DNA of 64,000 bases from DATKPE01 sp035524335 (GTDB lineage Bacteria; Bacteroidota; Ignavibacteria; UBA10030; SZUA-254): positions 80,866 to 144,865 of the forward strand of contig DATKPE010000029.1 in NCBI GenBank assembly GCA_035524335.1, written 5' to 3'. The translations under genes were made by a program, and so were the position numbers. Below the pieces are notes generated by a model. The model was not told where the DNA came from. It did no database searches and saw only the letters and a list, made by a program, of their open reading frames with translations. Of the stretch, positions 30,807 to 39,353 are shown in pieces; the stretch's first letter is position 1, and every line of letters begins with the position of its first letter.

Positions 30807-31384
30807 CGGCGGAGGATCCAGAGGCCGACGATGAGGAGCGTCAGGATGCCGATTGCCTGAAGGGTGCGCCGTTCGGAAACAATACCGCGGCGCCAGTCGA
30901 TGTCCGGCTGGTCATGTTCCCCGCCGGTGTAGGGACGCAGTACCGGAAGGAACCTCGGCACTTCCCTGCAGTATGCCGCATATTCCGCCGCAAACCTGGT
31001 CCGGAGGTATTCCTCCTCCAGGCTCACGATCAGGGAGTACTGCACAAAGAACCAGACGAACGCCACGGCGGCGAGGATCGGGGTATCGGCCATGATTCCC
31101 GCCCCGGTATAGACCAGAATGTTGCCGACGTAGAGCGGATTGCGGACATGGGCAAAAGGTCCGCGGGTGATCAGGAACGAACCTCCGACAGGTCCCGTGG
31201 TCCGCGTCTCACTGCCGGCTATCGCGACGCCCCACAACCGTATTCCTTCCCCGATGAGCACCACGGGAAGGCCGGCGGCGATCGAAACGATCGAGGGGGT
31301 GCCGATGATCACCATCGCGATCAGAAACGGGATGGGGGTATAGCTTCGGAAGCGAAATATGGTCTGGCGGATATCGCTGGCCAC
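30803..31384 (-). CDS. Isoprenylcysteine carboxyl methyltransferase family membrane protein
   Basis: A 193-residue membrane protein of the ICMT/PEMT group. It has about four to five hydrophobic helices and the SAM-binding signature GPFAHVRNPLYVGNIL followed by LEEEYLRTRFAAEYAAYCRE. Bacterial members methylate unknown lipids or small molecules. The GTG start at 31384 is 3 bases after the MtnX-like stop, and the end overlaps lpxB. Its position at the head of the lipid A genes hints that the substrate may be an envelope lipid, but this is inference. Confidence 0.85.
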   Translation of the reverse strand: MASDIRQTIFRFRSYTPIPFLIAMVIIGTPSIVSIAAGLPVVLIGEGIRLWGVAIAGSETRTTGPVGGSFLITRGPFAHVRNPLYVGNILVYTGAGIMADTPILAAVAFVWFFVQYSLIVSLEEEYLRTRFAAEYAAYCREVPRFLPVLRPYTGGEHDQPDIDWRRGIVSERRTLQAIGILTLLIVGLWILRR

Positions 31385-31387
31385 CGG

Positions 31388-32122
31388 TCACCCGCCGAGA
31401 TAGACGTTCCGCCGGGCGAGTTCGGCCCGGTGCCGTTTGCGGACGTTTTTCCGGCGCCCATCGGTGGCGACGACGTCCCTGAGCCGCTCCTGAACCGACG
31501 CGAACGTGGTGTATTCAAAATAGGAGATGTTTTCCCGGCGGCAGTAGTTCAGCAGATCGTCCTTCGCAAAGACAATGTCCGCAAACCGGGCCGGGCATCT
31601 GTCCGAATATCCCTCGCCGACATAGACGATGAGGTCCTCATCCGCGGAGAGGGTGAGGATATGATTCCGTTTACAGCATGCGCACCGGGTGCAGACCTCG
31701 TCGGTGAAAGGAAACCCGGGAACGAACCGTACGCCGCTCCCGTCCGCTTCGGGGACAATCTCCAGATGATTGGAGAACCTTTTCACCGACCCGACTCCGT
31801 GCCGCCGGAGGATCCGGTCGATGTAGTAATCCATGCCGTCGCTCAGAATGACCGCTTCCACACCCGAGGATTCACAGAAGGCGATAAACGCGGGGAATGT
31901 GGGATCTATCTGCTGGCCGTCGAGGAACCGGTTCAGTTCACCGGGGTCCACCGTACCGCAGGCGGCGCATTCGCGCCGGAAGCATTCGGCGGCGGAGATT
32001 TCCTCGCGCCGGTATGCCTCGATGCTGGCGGTGCTTTCGGCGCCGCCGAACCGTTCAAAGAGGGCGTCGCCGACGTCTTTGACCGTTATCGTGCCGTCAA
32101 AATCGATGTATACTCGTACCAT
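31388..32122 (-). CDS. MtnX-like HAD-IB family phosphatase
   Basis: A 244-residue haloacid dehalogenase-type phosphatase. Motif I is VYIDFDGTITVKD with the nucleophile D7 and D9; motif II is in AVILSDGMDYYIDRIL; motif IV is in IVYVGEGYSDRCPARFAD. The CTRCACCKRNHIL segment is a Cys-rich insert typical of MtnX-like proteins (2-hydroxy-3-keto-5-methylthiopentenyl-1-phosphate phosphatase family). No other methionine-salvage gene is nearby, so the substrate may differ. A Lys/Arg-rich C-terminal tail is present. Confidence 0.87.
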   Translation of the reverse strand: MVRVYIDFDGTITVKDVGDALFERFGGAESTASIEAYRREEISAAECFRRECAACGTVDPGELNRFLDGQQIDPTFPAFIAFCESSGVEAVILSDGMDYYIDRILRRHGVGSVKRFSNHLEIVPEADGSGVRFVPGFPFTDEVCTRCACCKRNHILTLSADEDLIVYVGEGYSDRCPARFADIVFAKDDLLNYCRRENISYFEYTTFASVQERLRDVVATDGRRKNVRKRHRAELARRNVYLGG

Positions 32123-32156
32123 GCGTAGCGGCCCGGTGTCCGCCGGGGCGGGATGT

Positions 32157-35100
32157 TCAGTTCGTGACCGTCGCGGATCGTATGCGGGCTTCTTCGTTGA
32201 AGCGCACGGTGACGATCTTGGAGATCCCCTCCTCCTCCATCGTCACGCCGTAGAGGGCGCTCGCCGCCTCCATCGTCCGCTTGTTGTGGGTCACGACAAT
32301 GAACTGCGTATTGTTGGAGAATTTTTTAAGGATCCGCGTGAAGCGGTCGATGTTTGAATCATCGAGGGGGGCGTCCACTTCATCCAGAATGCAGAACGGA
32401 CTCGGTTTCACGAGATAGATGGCGAACAGAAGCGCGATTGCGGTCAGCGTCTTTTCTCCGCCGGAGAGCAGATCGATGGAGGTCGGCCTCTTGCCCCTCG
32501 GCTTCGCGATGATTTCGATATTGGCCTCCAGCGGGTCGACGTTCTCCTCGATCCGGAGATCGCATTCATCCCCTTCAAGGAACAGTTCCTTGAAAATGGT
32601 GATGAAGTTTTCCCGGATCTTGAGAAACGTCTCGGTGAAGATTCTCTGGGCGGTGGTATTGATCTCCTCGATCGTATTCAGGAGGGTTTTTTCCGCCTCG
32701 ATCAGATCGTCCCTCTGCTGGGTCAGGAACGACAGCCGTTCGCTCTCCGCGGTAAACTCGTCGAATGCGGCGAAATTGATCGCTCCGAGGACCCGGATCC
32801 GTTCCTTGAGGGCCTTGACTTCCTCGCGCCGCGCCGCGAAATCGACCCACTCATCCTCCGGATATTCCCTCAGCTCGAGCGTGAATTCGAATTCCTCCAG
32901 CGCCCGCGTTCTCAGGTGCTCGATGCCGGACTTCAGTTCGGATGTCTTCATCTCCAGATCATGCACCGCGGACGTCGTGTCGTCGTGGAGCCGTCGTTCG
33001 TCCTTGACCTGCAGTTCGATCTGATGGATCGAATTCCGCTGTTCCTGATACCTCTGCTGAACCGTCCGCGTTTCCGTTTCCAGCACGGCAAGACCGTCCT
33101 TCAGGGCAGTCAGATCGGTCTGCAGTGTTTCCGCTTCGGCTCCAAGCCTGGTCACCTCTTCCCGCGCCCGGGCGATCTCCTGATCGCGCCGCTGGAGTGT
33201 AATGCTCGTGTCGTTGATCCGTTCCTCCGCCCTCTCCCGGTCGCGTTCGATCGCCTTGCTCTCTCCCTGAAGCGTCACGACGCGGATCTCAAGATCGTTG
33301 ACCGCCTTCGTCCGGTCGTTCAGATGCGCCTCGAGCCCTTCGAGCTCGCGGGTCGACCGGTGCAGGAGCTCCTCTTCCTCGCTCCGCCGCCGTTCCAATT
33401 CACCGAGATCCGACGTCATTTTCTCATATTCGTCCCGCAGACCGAGGATCTCGTGCTCGAGCTGGCGCACTTCGTTCAGGTTCCGCTCGATGCCGTCATT
33501 GGCACGTTTCTTCTCGAATTCGAGCTGGGCGATCCGCATTTCGACGGAGGTCATCTCCTTTTCGATCGCCTTGACCGCATCGCGGAACGACCTCGTATCC
33601 ATCGCCTCTTCATCGGCGGCGCGCGATTTCACCTCGTCCAGCAGAGTCGCGTGGCGCTTTTCCAGCTCGGCAATCTCGCCTTCCAGCGCGGTGATCTGGG
33701 ACCGTTTGCCGATGATTCCGACCTCATCCTGGCGGGATTCACCGCCGCGGAGAAATCCGCTCCCCGACGCCGTCTGGCCTTCGAGGGTCACGCAACGTAC
33801 ACCGACGTACTGTCCGAGAATCTTCCGGACGGCATCGACGTCCTCCACGATGAGAACGTCTTCGAGGAGGAAATTCAACAGCTGGCGGTACTTCGGTTCG
33901 CATTCCACCACTTCGGCGGCACGGACGGCCCCTCCGGGGGCCATTGTTCCCCGGCGCCTCACCGACGGAATCCAGTCGAGACAGATGAACGCCGCGTTGC
34001 CGTGCTTCTGACGCTGGAGATCGGCGACCGCGGCATATCCGTCCTCGACCGAATCGACAACAATCATCTGGGCGATATCGGCGAGAACCGCTTCGACTGC
34101 GCGGCGGTATTTCGGGGCGGACTCCACGATATCCCCGATGCTCCGCACATTCTTCTGTTTCCAGGCATCCTGGGTGAGTATGTACCGGGCACCGGCCGAG
34201 TAGCCGTCGTTCCCCTCCATCATCCTCCGGATGAATTCTATCTTCGAACGTCGCCGTTCAACCTCGTGCGTCGTTTCAAGGAGCTTTTTCTGGAGTTCCT
34301 CGATATCCTGCTTAAGAATCTGTTTCGCTTCTTCCTCTTCCGCAAGTCGGATTTCGGCCTCCGCAAACTGCTTCCGGAGATCGCGGTCGTGGGCGGTCAG
34401 CTGGGCGATGAGCGCTTCATTCCGCTCGATATCGCCGGTGTACAGCGTGTTGTCCTCGACGGAGCGGTCGATGCGCCCCTTCAGATTGTCGATCCGCGTC
34501 TTGACGCGTTCCTGTTCCCCCTTGTGGCGGATGATCTCGTGAGCGATCGTGAGGACGGTGTCGCGGACGGCCTGCGTGTCGGTTTTCTTCTGCTCGACCG
34601 CACGGCCGGCGGCGGCAAACTCCTCCCTGACACGCGCGAATTCGGTCTCCGCACCCGCAAGCTCGCCGGTCAGATGCCGGAGCCGCTCCCGGAGTGCGAT
34701 CACCTCGCTGGTCAGCGATTCCTCCTGATGACGGAGGTCGACCTTCTCGGATCCGAGCCGCTCGATGTTCGCCTCGAGGGCATGCCTCCGTTCGTTGCCG
34801 ACGAGAATCTTTTCCTCTATCTGGTGAATTCCGTCGTTCTGCCGGGAAACCTGGCTCTGCCGGTCGCGCAGGAGTTCCTCGGTCGCGGCGGATTCCTTCC
34901 GGAGCCGTTCGCTCTGTTCCTCCAGGTTCCGGAGCTCCTGGTCGATGGTCGACTTGTCCTCATGCGCGCCGCGGAATTTCTGTTCGAGCGGACGGAGTTT
35001 GCCGTGCAGGTAGGCGAACTCCCGTTCCAGGAGATCGATTTCGAGCGATTTCAGTTTTTTTGCGACTTCGTTGTACTGTTCGGCTTTTTTGGCCTGGCGC

Positions 35101-35717
35101 TCGAGGGTGGAGACCGTTTTCTGGACCTCCTTGACAATGTCGTTCACGCGCATGAGGTCCGCCTGGACGTCGTCCAGCTTGCGCATGGCGGCCTTCCGCC
35201 GGTGCTTGTATTTCGTCACTCCCGCCGCTTCCTCAAACAGCCGGCGGCGCTCGTCGGTCTTGTCGCTCAGGATCGATTCCACCATCTTCAGCTCGATCAC
35301 CGAGTAGGCGTCGCTCCCCATGCCGGTGTCCATGAACAGGTCGAGGATATCCTTGAGACGGCAGGGAACCTTGTTGAGCTGGTACTCGCTTTCGCCGGAA
35401 CGGAACACGCGCCGGGTGATGGTCACTTCGCTGTATTCCGTCGGGAGAATGCCCTTCGTGTTCTCGATGGTGAGGGAGACCTCGGCGAGCCCGAGCGGCT
35501 TCCGGTTCTTGGTCCCGTTGAAGATCACATCCTCCATCTTGTCGCTCCGGAGGGTGCTGTACCTCTGCTCCCCCAGCGCCCAGCGGATGGCATCGACGAT
35601 GTTCGTCTTACCGCAGCCGTTCGGCCCGACGATCGCCGTCACGCCGGCATCGAAGGAGACCTCGATGCGCTGGGCGAACGACTTGAATCCGATGACCTCA
35701 ATTTTCGATAGATACAT
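32157..35717 (-). CDS. smc: Chromosome segregation protein SMC
   Basis: SMC is the ATPase of the bacterial condensin. The 1186-residue chain has an N-terminal Walker A (AIVGPNGCGKTNIVDAIRWA), a long coiled coil, a hinge at about residues 515-650 (YSAGARYILTQDAWKQKNV onwards, with SGSGFLRGGESR), a second coiled coil, and the C-terminal head with the ABC signature LLSGGEKTLTAIALLFAI and Walker B FCILDEVDAPLDD. Its ATG is 6 bases after the GH2-like stop. scpA and scpB are not in the window. Confidence 0.97.
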   Translation of the reverse strand: MYLSKIEVIGFKSFAQRIEVSFDAGVTAIVGPNGCGKTNIVDAIRWALGEQRYSTLRSDKMEDVIFNGTKNRKPLGLAEVSLTIENTKGILPTEYSEVTITRRVFRSGESEYQLNKVPCRLKDILDLFMDTGMGSDAYSVIELKMVESILSDKTDERRRLFEEAAGVTKYKHRRKAAMRKLDDVQADLMRVNDIVKEVQKTVSTLERQAKKAEQYNEVAKKLKSLEIDLLEREFAYLHGKLRPLEQKFRGAHEDKSTIDQELRNLEEQSERLRKESAATEELLRDRQSQVSRQNDGIHQIEEKILVGNERRHALEANIERLGSEKVDLRHQEESLTSEVIALRERLRHLTGELAGAETEFARVREEFAAAGRAVEQKKTDTQAVRDTVLTIAHEIIRHKGEQERVKTRIDNLKGRIDRSVEDNTLYTGDIERNEALIAQLTAHDRDLRKQFAEAEIRLAEEEEAKQILKQDIEELQKKLLETTHEVERRRSKIEFIRRMMEGNDGYSAGARYILTQDAWKQKNVRSIGDIVESAPKYRRAVEAVLADIAQMIVVDSVEDGYAAVADLQRQKHGNAAFICLDWIPSVRRRGTMAPGGAVRAAEVVECEPKYRQLLNFLLEDVLIVEDVDAVRKILGQYVGVRCVTLEGQTASGSGFLRGGESRQDEVGIIGKRSQITALEGEIAELEKRHATLLDEVKSRAADEEAMDTRSFRDAVKAIEKEMTSVEMRIAQLEFEKKRANDGIERNLNEVRQLEHEILGLRDEYEKMTSDLGELERRRSEEEELLHRSTRELEGLEAHLNDRTKAVNDLEIRVVTLQGESKAIERDRERAEERINDTSITLQRRDQEIARAREEVTRLGAEAETLQTDLTALKDGLAVLETETRTVQQRYQEQRNSIHQIELQVKDERRLHDDTTSAVHDLEMKTSELKSGIEHLRTRALEEFEFTLELREYPEDEWVDFAARREEVKALKERIRVLGAINFAAFDEFTAESERLSFLTQQRDDLIEAEKTLLNTIEEINTTAQRIFTETFLKIRENFITIFKELFLEGDECDLRIEENVDPLEANIEIIAKPRGKRPTSIDLLSGGEKTLTAIALLFAIYLVKPSPFCILDEVDAPLDDSNIDRFTRILKKFSNNTQFIVVTHNKRTMEAASALYGVTMEEEGISKIVTVRFNEEARIRSATVTN

Positions 35718-35723
35718 GCCGCC

Positions 35724-38231
35724 TCACGCAGGATGCTGTAAGGAATCGAGAATGAACCGCAGGTACATCGACATCGAGAGCGTGTAATCGAGATAGCTGT
35801 AGAGCGCCGTACCGGCGACCAGCACCAGAACGATGCTGACCACATAGACCTTCACCGGGATCACATCGTAGATGATGGAGATCCCCTTCAGCAGACGGAT
35901 CACCGTCCAGACCGTCAGCACCGCGACGAGCGTCACCATCGGCGAGATGTAAAATTCCGTCTCCATCGAGAGACGGTAGAGCACCATCGCAACGGGGATG
36001 AGGAGAATGTACGGAAGCGCCGACCAGACGGTGATCGAAACCGCATGGTAGAAATAGACGTGCGTACGGACCATGAGCGACCCGAGCCGCACCAGAACGC
36101 TCACCGCGCCGAAGAGCACGAACGTGAGCGCCGAAATCACCAGGATGAAATTCAGCGGATGCCACACAAGCCGCACCAGCCATTCCTTCGCCGGATCCGC
36201 GAGGAGCTGGCTGAGGAGGTTGTCGAGCGTCAGATTGTCCCGGTAATGATAGAAGACGCTCGACAGGAGCGTTGCCCACGTCACCGACAGGATCAATCCG
36301 AGCGTCACCGTGTGGAGATACGTGATGATGCGCTGATCGCGCACGTCCGCGAAGAAATTGTATGTCCGGAAGAGCGACCTGTTCACGCAGTCGCGGAACC
36401 GCCGGTTCCCGTTGTAGAGGAAGAAAAACGAGATGAGCGCGATGATGCCCGCCACGACGTAAATGACCGGGGCGTTGGAGGCATAATTCCCCACCGGCAG
36501 AGCCTGGACCTTTTCCCCGTTGTACACCGCCCGGAGAACGTCGAACGCGGTCCGCTTCTCGCGATCGCCGCTCACCACTCCCATCGAGATCACATACGGA
36601 TCGTGGGAATGCGTCGTGAGGCTCGGTCGGTCGGACGACCAGTCGTTGTACGACCAGAAGACACCCCCGGCAATTTTCGCCTCGCTGATCGCTTCCTGGA
36701 ACAGCATGGCCAACCGGGCCTGCGATTCCATCGAGAGTGGATCGCTGTATCCGCCACGGTTTCCCGGCTCGACCATCCGTCCGTACCGCACGACAATGAG
36801 CGGCTTGTCCGGGAAATGCGCCTTCCACTTCCGGAGCGACTCGCGGAACGCCTTCGCGTCGGTGGTCAGACAATCCCACCCGACCATGTCGGCCTCGGCG
36901 AAACAGGGATGTTCCGCCGACTGGGAGGCGAAGTAGACCGGCCGCTTGTCGACGGACCGGACGGCATTCCGGACCGCGGAGATATTTTCGCACATCGCGG
37001 CGGAGGTGACCTCTATACCGTCCCCGATACCCCACGCAAGCACGCTCGGATGTTCCCGGTCGCGCGTCGCCATCTCCCGCGCATACGTCACCGCCAGGTC
37101 CTGGAAATAATCCTTCCCGAGGATTTCCTCCGGCACGTTCCGCATCGGGATTTCTTCCAGCGCGAGAAGACCGTACCGGTCGCACAGGTTCAACACATAG
37201 GGATGCGGCGGGGAGAGGAAGCGGATGACGTTCGCCCCGAGCGTCTTGATCTGCGTGATATCCTTTTCGATCGCCTCATAGGTCAGCGCGGAGCCGTACA
37301 GCGGATGATCTTCGAACCAGACGATTCCCCGGAGAGGTTCGAGACTGCCGTTGATGAAGAGGCGGCCGTTGTCCCACTCAAAACTGCGGATGCCGATGTC
37401 CTGGTCGAATTCGTCGTACACCGACGCCGGCGTTTTTCCGACGATTTTGACGATGGTCGCCTTCACGACGTACAGATCGGGGGTCGAGGGCGACCAGAGC
37501 TTCGGTTCCGGTATGCTCACCTCGGCCGAAACGACGGTCGATTTATTCGGCTGATGCTGGAACGGAACGACCGCGCTCTTGACGACCGGACTGCTGTCGA
37601 GCTTTTCAATAAATTCGACCTGATACCCGTACGACTCCTGCGCGGGCGTGGGGCTCAGCCCGTGATCCATGATTTCACTGTGCACGGTCAGACGAACCGG
37701 TTTGTCCTCCTTCGGCGGATCGTAGGAGACTTCCACGTTCTCGATCGCCAGCCGCGGGGTCGCGAGGAGGTAGATGTCGCGGAATATGCCCCCGTAGGTT
37801 TTCCATCCGCCGACCTGTTGACGCAGAGGCAGGGTAGTTTTGGGAGAGAGCTCGTTGTCGACCATCACCCGGATATTGTTCTCGGAACCGGGCTGGAGGA
37901 TGTTGGGCGGAATCGGCAGAACGAACGATGTGTATCCGCCCATGTGACGCCCGATGAAATTTCCGTTGATGCTGATCTCGCTCATGTAATTGATGCCGTA
38001 CACGACGAGCGAAAAGCTGTAGGAGTCGAGCATCTCGGCGGAGACGGTGAACGAACGGGTGAAGGTCAGCCGCCCCTCGCCGTCGTACGACGACGGAACG
38101 GTGACGTTCGTCCAGTCCTTGCCATTGATGGAGTAGCGCCACTGACCGGCGAGATCAATTTTCTGCCGCGTGGGACTGTCGGGGTACATCGCGGCATCAG
38201 GGCCGCTCCTGGTCGGCTGTCCATTCTCCAA
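35724..38231 (-). CDS. GH2-like membrane protein lacking both catalytic glutamates
   Basis: The N-terminal 570 residues follow glycoside hydrolase family 2 architecture: a jelly-roll sugar-binding domain (WRYSINGKDW, YGGIFRDIYLLA), an Ig-like domain (KLWSPSTPDLYVV) and a TIM barrel (HPSVLAWGIGDG). The acid/base NE pair is replaced by D404-G405, and the nucleophile Glu region reads VVRYGRMVEPG with R482. The protein is therefore probably not a glycosidase. After residue 585 come about six membrane helices, the last five resembling a Yip1-like domain. The start given is TTG 38231; the frame stays open to 38357 and encodes a good signal peptide (LVRIVLLALGLLAIAARG), but only CTG or ATT codons could start it. 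Confidence 0.88.
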   Translation of the reverse strand: MENGQPTRSGPDAAMYPDSPTRQKIDLAGQWRYSINGKDWTNVTVPSSYDGEGRLTFTRSFTVSAEMLDSYSFSLVVYGINYMSEISINGNFIGRHMGGYTSFVLPIPPNILQPGSENNIRVMVDNELSPKTTLPLRQQVGGWKTYGGIFRDIYLLATPRLAIENVEVSYDPPKEDKPVRLTVHSEIMDHGLSPTPAQESYGYQVEFIEKLDSSPVVKSAVVPFQHQPNKSTVVSAEVSIPEPKLWSPSTPDLYVVKATIVKIVGKTPASVYDEFDQDIGIRSFEWDNGRLFINGSLEPLRGIVWFEDHPLYGSALTYEAIEKDITQIKTLGANVIRFLSPPHPYVLNLCDRYGLLALEEIPMRNVPEEILGKDYFQDLAVTYAREMATRDREHPSVLAWGIGDGIEVTSAAMCENISAVRNAVRSVDKRPVYFASQSAEHPCFAEADMVGWDCLTTDAKAFRESLRKWKAHFPDKPLIVVRYGRMVEPGNRGGYSDPLSMESQARLAMLFQEAISEAKIAGGVFWSYNDWSSDRPSLTTHSHDPYVISMGVVSGDREKRTAFDVLRAVYNGEKVQALPVGNYASNAPVIYVVAGIIALISFFFLYNGNRRFRDCVNRSLFRTYNFFADVRDQRIITYLHTVTLGLILSVTWATLLSSVFYHYRDNLTLDNLLSQLLADPAKEWLVRLVWHPLNFILVISALTFVLFGAVSVLVRLGSLMVRTHVYFYHAVSITVWSALPYILLIPVAMVLYRLSMETEFYISPMVTLVAVLTVWTVIRLLKGISIIYDVIPVKVYVVSIVLVLVAGTALYSYLDYTLSMSMYLRFILDSLQHPA

Positions 38232-38420
38232 GAACCTGATATCTTTCTGGAACAGCTGGCTTTTCCCCCGGGCGGCAATGGCGAGGAGGCCGAGTGCGAG
38301 AAGAACAATTCTTACCAGCGCGCGACTATGTAAAATCGTTTTAATATCGCGAGGTCAGAAAAAGTGAATAGAGAAAACCACCCGAAATTAGCGAAAATCC
38401 CGGTTTTCGGATTGAGTTGA

Positions 38421-38449
38421 AATATAATAAAAATAGGAGGGGAATGCAA
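38421..38449 (-). promoter_or_regulatory. Candidate promoter of the GH2-like gene
   Basis: On the minus strand TTGCAT (38444-38449) and TATATT (38421-38426) are 17 bases apart within a markedly AT-rich gap after tpiA. It predicts a transcript start about 100 bases before the signal-peptide region. Confidence 0.35.
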
Positions 38450-38546
38450 TGAAAAATATGGGAATTTTGGGGATTTTTTGAGAATGGAGATCACACGGCC
38501 GGCCGAATCACCGCCCGGTCAACCGGTTACCATCCCTCCCCGGCGC

Positions 38547-39320
38547 CTATTTTTTCGATGCTTCGAGGGCCGCCGTGATGATCGCCGTAAAACCATCCGC
38601 CTTCAGGCTGGCCCCGCCGATAAGTCCGCCGTCTATATCGGGTTCCCGGAAGAGCGTGCCGGCATTCTGCGCATTCACACTCCCCCCGTAGAGGATGATC
38701 AACTGCTCCGCCGCCGCCCAGGAATAAAGCTGTCCGAGCAGTTTTCGGATGAGGCGGTGGACGTCGTTCGCCTGCTGGGGGGTGGCGTTCTTCCCCGTTC
38801 CGATCGCCCAGACCGGTTCGTAGGCGATGACCACCTTGCCGATATCATCGGCGCTGATTCCGGCCAGGACACCCTTGATCTGCGCAGTGATGACGCGGTC
38901 GGTGATGCCGCTCTCCCGTTCCTGAAGGGTTTCCCCGACGCAGACGATCGGCGTCAATCCCGCGGCGATCGCCTTCTGCACTTTCTTGTTGATGAGCGGA
39001 TCGTTCTCGCCGTAAAACTGCCGCCGCTCCGAATGTCCGAGGATGACGTGTGTGCATCCGGCCGAGAGGAGCATCCGTGCGGAGGTTTCTCCGGTGAACG
39101 CCCCGTCGTCCTGCTGTGACATGTTCTGCGCCCCGAGCCCAATCCGGGTGTTCTCGAGGAGCGGTTTCGCGATAACGAGGGAGACAAACGGCGGACAGAT
39201 GACGATGTCGGCGTCGGCGGGAAGATCTTTCACCGACGCGGCGAGCGACCGCACGAGCTCCGCCGTCTCGTCGATGTTCTTGTTCATTTTCCAGTTGCCG
39301 GCTACGAGTTTCCTGCGCAT
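38547..39320 (-). CDS. tpiA: Triosephosphate isomerase
   Basis: TpiA interconverts dihydroxyacetone phosphate and glyceraldehyde-3-phosphate. The 257-residue TIM barrel has the catalytic Lys in AGNWKMNK, the catalytic His in HVILGHSERRQFYGE, the catalytic Glu in VIAYEPVWAIGTGK, and the phosphate-binding YGGSVNAQN and GGLIGGASL loops. It is separate from the gap-pgk pair at 53-56 kb. Confidence 0.97.
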   Translation of the reverse strand: MRRKLVAGNWKMNKNIDETAELVRSLAASVKDLPADADIVICPPFVSLVIAKPLLENTRIGLGAQNMSQQDDGAFTGETSARMLLSAGCTHVILGHSERRQFYGENDPLINKKVQKAIAAGLTPIVCVGETLQERESGITDRVITAQIKGVLAGISADDIGKVVIAYEPVWAIGTGKNATPQQANDVHRLIRKLLGQLYSWAAAEQLIILYGGSVNAQNAGTLFREPDIDGGLIGGASLKADGFTAIITAALEASKK

Positions 39321-39353
39321 AGGATTTCCGTAAGATGGTGGAGTGATCGGCGG

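Noticed and set aside
32916..35711. Open frame of 931 codons on the plus strand
   Set aside because: It lies antisense to smc, whose Walker, hinge and signature motifs are intact; the product is a Leu/Arg/Asp-rich mirror of the coiled coil with no domain of its own.
36045..38333. Open frame of 762 codons on the plus strand
   Set aside because: It is antisense to the GH2-like gene, and its Arg/His/Asp-rich product shows no recognisable pattern. GC-rich codon use produces such frames.
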